A stretch of DNA of 64,000 nt from Trichaptum fuscoviolaceum (taxonomy: Eukaryota; Basidiomycota; Agaricomycetes; Hymenochaetales; Trichaptaceae). The notes below the pieces were generated by a model. That model saw only the letters and a program-made list of their open reading frames with translations, was not told the DNA's origin and ran no database searches. The DNA lies in contig CAJSYZ010000006.1 in assembly GCA_910574455.1 (NCBI GenBank), positions 1,838,156-1,902,155 on the forward strand, read 5' to 3'. A program made the translations under genes and the position numbers. This document shows, one piece after another, positions 56,055-64,000 of the stretch (positions are counted from its first letter, which is position 1; each line of letters opens with the position of its first letter).

Positions 56055-59000
56055 ATGTGGCCACGGAGGAGAGAGCGAGTCCGTTCCGAGTTCGCCAGTA
56101 ATCATCGTAAACTTGAAGTGAGTGAAGTGCTACTACTACTAGTACTACTAGTATCTTCAAGTCATTCGAATATTAATCTGTTGTCTTCATTCCGACTCGG
56201 ACTCGAAGAGGAACCCCCCCAAAGTCCGCACGAAATTGCGAGGTTTTCTAAGAACCATACAAGCCATCTTCGCGCCAAACACGACTCTAGCTAACGTGTG
56301 TCTTGATATCTTACTTTCAAGTTATTTACTGCCCTGCTAATTTCTCATTGTCTCGACTGTAGACGTCCAATGCGCCTCCAGTAGACAGCAAGCAGTTGAA
56401 GCCTCCGCGGCGACGGCGGGTGACACAGAAAGATAAGAAACACCATCGTTCCGGTATTGCAACAAGCGATGAAGACTCTACTCCTCGCGAAACGCAATTG
56501 CCGAAGATTGATGACAGCGTAAACGTATGTCGTGCTACTTTTGTTTGTTATCATGCATAATGAATTCTCATCGTCTCATCTGAAGACGTCCAATGCGCCT
56601 CCAGTAGACAGTAAGCAGAAGTTGCCGCCACGAGTTACACAAGAGACGTCCTCGGGAGTGAAACAACTCAGCCTGAGTTCCGGTATCGCTACAAGCAAGG
56701 AAGACGCTTTCGCAACAAACAAGGAAGACTCTACATTTCGCGAAACGCAATTGTCAAAGATTGATGACAGCGTAAACGTATGTCATGCTACTTTTGTTTG
56801 TTATCATGCATAATGAATTCTCATCGTCTCATCTAAAGACGTCCAATGCGCCTCCAGTAGACAGTAAGCAGAAGTTGCCGCCACGAGTGACACAAGAGAC
56901 GTCCTCGGGAGTGAAACAACTCAGCCTGAGTTCCGGTATCGCTACAAGCAAGGAAGACGCTTTCGCAACAAACAAGGAAGACTCTACATTTCGCGAAACG
57001 CAATTGTCAAAGATTGATGACAGCGTAAACGTATGTCGTGCTATGTCATTTGCTTTTTCCCCAGCCATGCTGATTTGTTACCGTTTCCCCTTCTGCCTCC
57101 ATTAGACGTTCAATGGACCCCCAGTACATGGTGTATGGCCGGTACCTCTACCGCCGCCACTGGCAGTGACACAGAAGACAATCCCGGATACGACCCTTCT
57201 CACAGACAGTTCTAATATCATATCATTGGAAGCGAAAAAAACCTGTGAAGACTCGGAGGATTTGGGATCTGAAGGATCATCTCAATTATTACTGGGGATG
57301 TCCGACCAACGCTGTTCCTGTCGGGCGTAGTGGATTTTTTGTGGGACGCCAGGGGAACATTCCGGGACCGCATAAAGCGCGAGAAAGCGATGAAGCACAT
57401 AAACGTCCTTGACAACAACTGCCCTCTGATCAGGCAATGGCCCGTTTTGCTACCTATATTTGAAGACGCTTTTGATCGCTTTCACGTCAGGCATACCGTG
57501 ACATGCATAGATATATGCAAGATTGGATATCATAAAGACGGGAAGGGGGAAGACGGGAGGTCAGATCCTGTTGTCGTGTGGATTGGAGTAATACCGTCCG
57601 AGTTGGAGGTGCTTATGCCCTCCGACTACGAGAGGCCTGTTGGTGATTGTTTATTGTGAATGCGCCGACGCGATTAGAAGCTCCATTCGCAAGCGCTGGA
57701 CATTATCAGGGCGGTTCGAGGTAGAATTTCGCGAGGGCCATTCCTCAGTCCTGTTCCGCAAGTGGGGTGGTACCAACCCCTAATCCCCTGGACGACGGAA
57801 AACCTCTCGAACACGAACAACTACCTGGCCCCGTACCAGCACCTGGACAATCACATGTAGTCGATGGCCTTGCCGCTCCCGCGTCTGGGTTCGGAAGTCT
57901 CGGCCAAGAAACGGAGGGACCCGACAGAGAATGTTCCCTTACCTCGTTTTCGACCACTGGCATCTGAATCCAAAATTCCGTTCAGCCCGGCTCTCGTCCT
58001 TCCGCCCAATAAAAATATTGATTGGAGACCCCAGTAAACCCAGATCTCCTGAATCTATAATTAATTCTCTAGAGGCATACACTTCAACCCTTCGAGGAAC
58101 AAGCATAGGAGTTAGTGGTCAGGACACTTTCAGTACATGGGGTCCCATCATCAAACTTCAAGGGAGCAACGAACTGTTCAGTTTGATCAGTCGTCATGCT
58201 GTCGTTTCCGACTCTAATTGGATTATAATTGATGAACGTGTCGACGCCTTTGGAACCCGCCGAAATGACAACTCGGAGGACCAGGGTTCAGCAGATGATG
58301 AGAATCGGATGTCAGTGACGAGGTCGAGACACCAGAACCCGTGGTACCAATCATCGAGGACAAGCAGTATCTAGTCCATATTCCTACCTGATGCCCGCGT
58401 CATTAGTATCCGAGAAGCATTGGAGAAAGCGTGGAATACGTTTTCAAAAGAGTATAGCGAACTCAATGCTGTTGAATGCTATCGGGCTCTGGCGTTGATC
58501 TCGAAGAATTTAATAGCAGATGATAGCGAACGCATCGCAGTCCCAAATATCCCTAATTATTCTCCTTATGGTGGAATGACAATCAATATTCCGAAGAAAG
58601 GAGAAAGGTCCTTCAGCTCTCCGAATCTATCAGTAATGCATTAGAGGGCTGTAACCGAATCCATAAGAAGATTGAAAATTACGTCCTCACCGAACCTACT
58701 AATGGGACTCGCGCTGGGACCATTGGCTATGTTGTCTATTCGCATCCAGACGGGGTTACCTGTGCCGAGATTGGGCATGAATTCGGTTTCTATTCTGAGT
58801 TTGCCCTCGTGAAGCTGCTCCACAAGAAAGTCAACGAAACGAACTTTCAGTGTAATGTCATTCACTTCGGGCAGCATCCTGAGACCGACATCGAGTATAT
58901 TCGGTCGGCCTATGGAAAAGCAAAGGTTCCGTACCCTACGAATGAACGTCTCGAGATCAAGTCAGGGTATATCGAAAGGTCGGTTCAATTCAATCAAGAG

Positions 59001-59400
59001 ATTGCGGTGATAAAGGCTGGTGCTGCCACCGGTTTGTAACAGTTGGAGAAGCGAACCCGATAGAGTCTGCGATCTACGCAGTCATTAGTAGGACAACTCG
59101 GCGGCAGCCCGACGCCACTGCCAACGTTGAAACAAAGGGATGTACGGTTTTTGTTGGAATATACCTTCAAAATACTACTACAGTTTCGCAAAAAGTGGTG
59201 ATTCTGGTTCTCTGATTGCTACCTTGGATGGCAAATGGGGCGGAATAATTACCGAAACTTGTGTCAAGGGTCTTCGACGTTGGACGAGGGCTGATCTCGG
59301 CGATTTCACCTATGCGCTTCCAGCATTCGCTATTGATGACATGCTTACCTTTGCCAATTTTCCGCGGATTCGTTTGTACCAACCGACACGCAAGGACTGA
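56055..59400 (+). pseudogene. PVVVWIGV / trypsin-like protease gene, copy C, with frameshifts
   Basis: Starts with a short exon MWPRRRERVRSEFASNHRKL ending in LE before GTGAGT, then an exon RNPPKVRTKLRGFL. Three related exons follow (56363-56524, 56586-56777, 56839-57030), then the main exon. Relative to copy B there are one-base insertions at about 57235, 57375, 57649 and 57737. The third ends the WIGV domain early (VGDCLL then stop). Further shifts follow at about 58380, 58640 and 59037. The 5' half is nearly identical to copy B while the 3' half differs by many substitutions. Ser motif KSGDSGSLIATLDGKWGG and His (LISRHAVVS) are kept. It is either a decayed copy or one with base-calling errors. 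Confidence 0.65.
56586..57030 (+). repeat. Tandemly duplicated exon-intron unit, 253 bp
   Basis: A 192-base exon plus 61-base intron repeats at an exact 253-base offset (56586-56777 and 56839-57030), almost without change. A third, older and shorter exon of the same family (162 bases) lies just before. All three are multiples of three and phase 0, so each adds residues without breaking frame. Confidence 0.9.
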
Positions 59401-59793
59401 CTCTGAACAATGTATCTTTACTTTGTTAATCTGTCTTTCTTCCGCATTCCTCCACTACTATTCTTACTAGTTTCATGCTTTTCTGCTTTTGTTGTGTGTT
59501 GTTGTACGCTAGTAATAATGGAATATACTGTTGCGAACTTGAGCATTGAGCCTGAACGACTCTAGTATAGTGATATTCTTACTACTAGTACTACTAGGTT
59601 CAAGTTAGATCACTGCTCTATTTCAAGTTCAAGTTTGCCTAGTACTACGGTCCGATATGGACTCCGAGTCGGAGTCGTCACGCCACATCATCATGATCAT
59701 CACCAGTACTATACTACTACTAGTAGTATAAGAACGGTGTCCTGTCTTCAAATCTTGCCTCTCCACTCTCAGGTTTCCTATCAGTGGATAAGA
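59401..59793 (+). promoter_or_regulatory. Copy C 3' flank and palindrome-rich promoter of copy D
   Basis: The shared 3' flank runs to about 59566. Then follow ACTACTAGTACTACTAGG, TTCAAGTTCAAG, GACTCCGAGTC (59660-59670) and TACTACTAGTAGTA (59715-59728), whose last bases are part of TATAAG (59727-59732). ATG of copy D is at 59794. Confidence 0.55.
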
Positions 59794-62700
59794 ATGTCGA
59801 AGTCCGACTTCAGTCTGAATTTTAAAGTATGTCCTTCTTTCTTGTATCGCTGTACTGGTATTGACTTGTTATTCCCCCCACTTCACCCCGACACTATTAT
59901 CTTTATTCTGGAAGGTCATTGTTGCACTAGAGCGCAGTGACACTCGCATAATATTTGATGTATGTCTTGTTGTCTCAGGCTTATGCAATTTTTGTGTAGT
60001 GACGGTGGCTTCAAGTTCTTATTAGGTTTTTACTGATATTCTATCTTTCTCTCTTCTCAACTTGAAGGCTGTCCAACATTCCTGCTCAACGGAGAGCCGC
60101 TACTACGGAACAATTGTTACGGTTACATTACGATCCTAACAACAAGGCAAAGGTCAAAGTACGATTCACTAATTTATTCTTATCTGTCATGTTGAGTTGA
60201 CCCCTCTCCATCTGCCTCAACATTGCATCACCAAGATAACGTTTGTTTACGATGGCAAAAAAGTTAACAAACCGAGTATGTCCTGTTCTCATTCTCCCTG
60301 TTCCACGCTGATTTGTCTCTTTCCCCCATCTCTATCTCACTGGCAAGCAGGATTCTGCCGATGCTGCGGTTGCCTCGCCAGTTCGCGAAACGCAATTGTC
60401 AAAGATTGATGACAGCGTAAACGTATGTCGTGCTACTTTTGTTTGTTATCATGGCATAATGAATTCTCATCGTCTCATCTAAAGACGTCCAATGCGCCTC
60501 CAGTAGACAGTAAGCAGAAGTTGCCGCCACGAGTGACACAAGAGACGTCCTCGGGAGTGAAAACAACTCAGCCTGAGTTCCGGTATCGCTACAAGCAAGG
60601 AAGACTCTCAGGCTACCGATACTGCGGTGGCCGCGCCAGTTCGCGAAACGCAATTGTCGAAGATTGGTGACATCGTAGATGTATGTCGTGCTATGTCATT
60701 TGCTTTTTTCCCCAGCCATGCTGATTTGTTTACCGTTTCCCTTCTGCCTCCATTAGACGTTCAAGTGGACCCCCAGTACCCTGGTGTATGGCCGGTACCT
60801 CTACCGCCGCCACTGGCAGTGACACAGACGACAATCCCGGATACGACCCTTCTCACAGACAGTTCTAATATCATATCATTGGAAGCGAAAAAACCTGTGA
60901 AGACTCGGAGGATTTGGGATCTGAAGGATCATCTCAATTATTACTGGGGATGTCCGACCAACGCTGTTCCTGTCGGGCGTAGTGGATTTTTTGTGGGACG
61001 CCAGGGAACATTCCGGGACCCGCATAAGCGCGAGAAAGCGATGAAGCACATAAACGTCCTTGACAACAACTGCCCTCTGATCAAGGCAATGGCCCGTTTT
61101 TGCTACCTATATTTGAAGACGCTTTTTGATCGCTTTCACGTCAGGCATACCGTGACATGCATAGATATATGCAAGATTGGATATCATAAAGACGGGAAGG
61201 GGGAAGACGGGAGGTCAGATCCTGTTGTCGTGTGGATTGGAGTAATACCGTCCGAGTTGGAGGTGCTTATGCCCCGATCCGACTACGAGAGGCCTGTTGG
61301 TGATGTTTATTGTGAATGCGCCGACGCGATTAGAAGCTCCATTCGCAAGCGCTGGACATTATCAGGGCGGTTCGAGGTAGAATTTCGCGAGGCCATTCCT
61401 CAGTCCTGTTCCGCAAGTGGGGTGGTACCAACCCCTAATCCCCTGGACGACGGGAAAACCTCTCGAACACGAACAACTACCTGGGCCCGTACCAGCACCT
61501 GGACAATCACATGTAGTCGATGGCCTTGCCGCTCCCGCGTCTGGGTTCGGAAGTCTCGGCCAAAGAAAACCAAGGACCCGACAGAGAACGTTTCCTTACC
61601 TTGTTTCGACCACGGCACCTGATACCATAATTCCGGACAGGCACGGCTCTCGTCCTTCCGCCCGATAAAAATATTGATTGGAGACCCCAGTAAACCAGAT
61701 CTCCTGAATCTATAATTAAGTCTCTAGAGGCATACACTTTTCAACCCTTCGAGGAACAAGCATAGGAGTTATGTGGTCAGGACACTTTCAGTACATGGGG
61801 GTCCCATCATCAAATTTCAGGGGTTGGATAAACTGTTCAGGTTTTGATTAACGGACATGCTATATTTCCGCCTCTAGTGAAACTACCATCAACGAACTAG
61901 TGGACGCCGTTGAAAACCCAGCTGACGAGGACCAGCGTGTATCAGACGTCGAGGACAAGCGTGAACTATATCTAGTCCATATTCTACCTGATGCCTACCG
62001 TTCCTTTATCGAAAACGAATTCTGTCGAGCGTTAAATGAGCTTGGAAGACAAGGCAGAGATGCAAAGACGACTTGACAAACTGGAATTGATCTCGAAGGA
62101 TTTACAAGCAGATGGTAGCGGAAGCATCGCAGTCCCAAGCGCTAAGTATGCTCCTTCTGTGGAATGACAATCAACATTCCCAAGAAATCGAAATAGCCTC
62201 GCGCTCCAAAATCTACCACTAAAGCAATGGGGACTATCGCGAAATCCATCGGAAGGTTACGAAAATTTCAACCTACTCGAACCTAATGTGGACTCGCGCT
62301 GGGACCATTGGCTATGTTGGCTATTCGCATTCAGGCTCGCAGACCTGTGCGAGAATTGGGCATGAATTCGGTTTCAATTCTGAGTTTCCCTCGTGCAGCT
62401 GTTCGACAAAGAAAGTCAACGAAACGAACTTTCAGTGTATGTCATTCACTTCGGGCAGCATCCTGAGACCAACATCGAGTGTATTCGGTCGGCCTATGAA
62501 AAGCAAAGGTCCGTACCCTACGAATGAACGTCTCGAAATCAAGTCAGGTATATCGAAAAGGTCGGATCAATTCAATCATGAGATTGCGGTGTTTTAAAGG
62601 CTGGTGCTACCGACTGGTGTAACAGTTGGATATGCGAACCCGATGGAGTCTGCGATCTACGCAGTCATAAATAGGACACTCGGCGGCAACCCGACGAAAA

Positions 62701-62997
62701 TCCGCCACTGGCAAAGTTTGAAAAAAAGGAGCTGCACGCCTTGTCTGGAATATACCTTCAAAATACGACTACGTTTCGCAAAAAAGTGGTGATTCCCCCT
62801 GGTCTCATGATTGCTACCTTGGTACGGCAAATGGGGCGGGAAAATTACCGAAACTTGTGTCAAGGGTCTTCAAGTTAGCACAGGTGCTGACAAACGGCGT
62901 TTCACCTACGCGCTCCCAGCATTCGCTATGATGAGAATTGCTTACCTATGCCAAATTTCCCGCCGATCCGTTGTACCAACGGACACGCAAGGACTGA
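59794..62997 (+). pseudogene. PVVVWIGV / trypsin-like protease gene, copy D, many one-base indels
   Basis: The first exon MSKSDFSLNFK before GTATGTCC parallels MSDVVQLEFD of copy B. The next exon parallels copy B again (LSNIPAQRRAATTEQLLRL). From about 60230 on the sequence is copy B with few substitutions but frequent one-base gains and losses, mostly in homopolymers, in introns and exons alike. The frame breaks repeatedly, and GDSGS is lost at 62790-62815 (GATTCCCCCTGG in place of GATTCTGG). The order of domains is unchanged. Stop position taken from alignment with copy B. Confidence 0.6.
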
Positions 62998-64000
62998 CTC
63001 CTGAACAATGTATCCTTTACTTGTTAATCTGTCTTTCTTCCGCATTCCTCCACTACTATTCTTACTAGTTTTTTCATGCTTTTCTGCTTTTGTTGTGTGT
63101 TGTTGTACGCTAGTACTAATGGAAATATCTGTTTGCGAACTTGAGTATTGAGCCTGAACGACTCTTGTAGTAGCATACTATTCTTAGTAGCAGTTTTCAA
63201 ACTGAGTCACTGGCACGGCCACCACTCAGATAGTAGTAGCCTGCCAGTGAGTACTCTACGTAGTACTACTACTCGCTTCAAGAAGAGGACACTCAGCCTG
63301 AGGCTGACACTAGTACTACTACTACTACTAGTAGTAGTGACTACTTTCTAAATCTGCAACTCTGCTGCCTGAAATGTTAAACTCGAACTTCGAACCCTCA
63401 GGCTCTCGCCACCGCTGTGACTGGCTCCTTGACGACGCGATCCGAGGAGCCTGAGTCCCACTTGCAGTTGTTTGGGTCATTGTGTCCTGGCGCTGACGGC
63501 CTTTAACTACTAACAGTGTCAACCTGTATCGTCGTCTCTGCAGCTGGCACTCAAGCACACCGGTATCAGGAGTTTAGGTCAAGAACTTTGAAGAACAACA
63601 AGAAGTCTCGGACGACCCAGGTTGCTCGCACCAGTACCATACTACTCAGACTACACTGGCACAGGACCGAGGTAGACCCACGCGGTTGGACTCCAGATGC
63701 GTAATCGCAGCCCGAGACCGTAGCCTGAGGTCTTCCGAGGTTCCAAACAACATCATGCAATTCAGAAACAGCATGATGCCACGCAAATTGTACTGCAGCA
63801 GTGTATCTCAAAAGTCGCGAATCAGGGACCAATGCATCGACACCAACCAACATTCGCGGCGAACTTCTTATAGGAAGACTTGACGCCATCCCAATCGGCC
63901 CTTCCTCCAAGTAAACGATCTGAACAGCGCCGGGGGAGGGCGAGCTCAGTCCCCCTATGAGTCTCTTAGGACTCGCCGAGGGGTAAGGCGATGGAGGCGC
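62998..64000. other. Copy D 3' flank and palindrome field, no gene
   Basis: The shared 3' flank runs to about 63168. Then CTGCCAGTGAG, GTAGTACTACTACT, CTCAGCCTGAG (63292-63302) and the 18-base perfect palindrome ACTACTACTAGTAGTAGT (63321-63338) follow within 150 bases. Downstream, 63350-64000 has open frames on both strands but none that I recognise. Confidence 0.5.

Noticed and set aside
56363..57030. CRISPR-like array
   Set aside because: The spaced repeats are duplicated exons with GT-AG introns, 162-192 bases long, in a eukaryotic genome.
63566..63910. 114-residue minus-strand frame at the window end
   Set aside because: Not recognised. No RT, integrase or transposase motif, so not annotated as a gene.

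Overview
The window reads as nuclear DNA of a filamentous basidiomycete, most likely an agaricomycete. Genes are cut by many 50-60 base introns with GTRNGY donors. It holds a secreted protein with a fungal cellulose-binding module (CBM1), an agaricomycete-type P450, a Plavaka-type transposase and a chromodomain Ty3 retrotransposon. No mitochondrial or bacterial signature is visible, and I found no tRNA or rRNA gene.

Left part (1-26.9 kb), ordinary gene space. A secreted Ser/Thr-rich CBM1 protein (minus) and tubulin folding cofactor C (minus) are followed by a 1559-residue SNF5-type SWI/SNF subunit with a C-terminal GATA-like finger (plus). Next comes a 16-exon gene for a 3770-residue PH-domain, RS-rich, coiled-coil protein (plus). 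In both large genes every splice phase closes, which supports the models. A small Cys-containing hypothetical gene (minus) and a P450 (plus) follow. The P450 has lost a central block and carries a stop created at a splice junction.

Middle part (27-42 kb), transition to repeats. A decayed, unnamed multi-exon gene (27.7-31.1 kb) is followed by a divergent gene pair: a Plavaka-type transposase (plus, 36.5-40.5 kb, two frameshifts) and a companion gene (minus, 36.3-32.0 kb) with a Lys/Arg/Glu-rich start, an array of short phase-0 exons and an acidic tail. A LINE 3' fragment (RNase H plus CCHC) lies at 41.4-42.0 kb.

Right part (42-64 kb), a cluster of four related copies (A-D) of a gene joining a 'PVVVWIGV' N-terminal domain to a trypsin-like serine protease domain. 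Copy A is split by a 541-bp hAT-type MITE with perfect 8-bp target duplications. Between A and B sits a full Ty3 chromovirus element with LTRs that look identical and a perfect 5-bp target duplication. Copy B (52.4-55.6 kb) is the only one with a long uninterrupted reading frame. Copy C has a tandemly duplicated exon and single-base insertions. Copy D looks like copy B peppered with one-base indels, which suggests sequence or assembly error near the window's right end.

The most unusual feature is a small vocabulary of short palindromes. Most have 5-6 bp arms around one G/C base (CACTG-S-CAGTG, GACTC-S-GAGTC, CTCAG-S-CTGAG, TTCAA-S-TTGAA); one has no spacer (ACTACTAGTAGT). They recur from about 35 kb to the right end and cluster just upstream of the TATA boxes of copies A-D. 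I know of no described element with this make-up.
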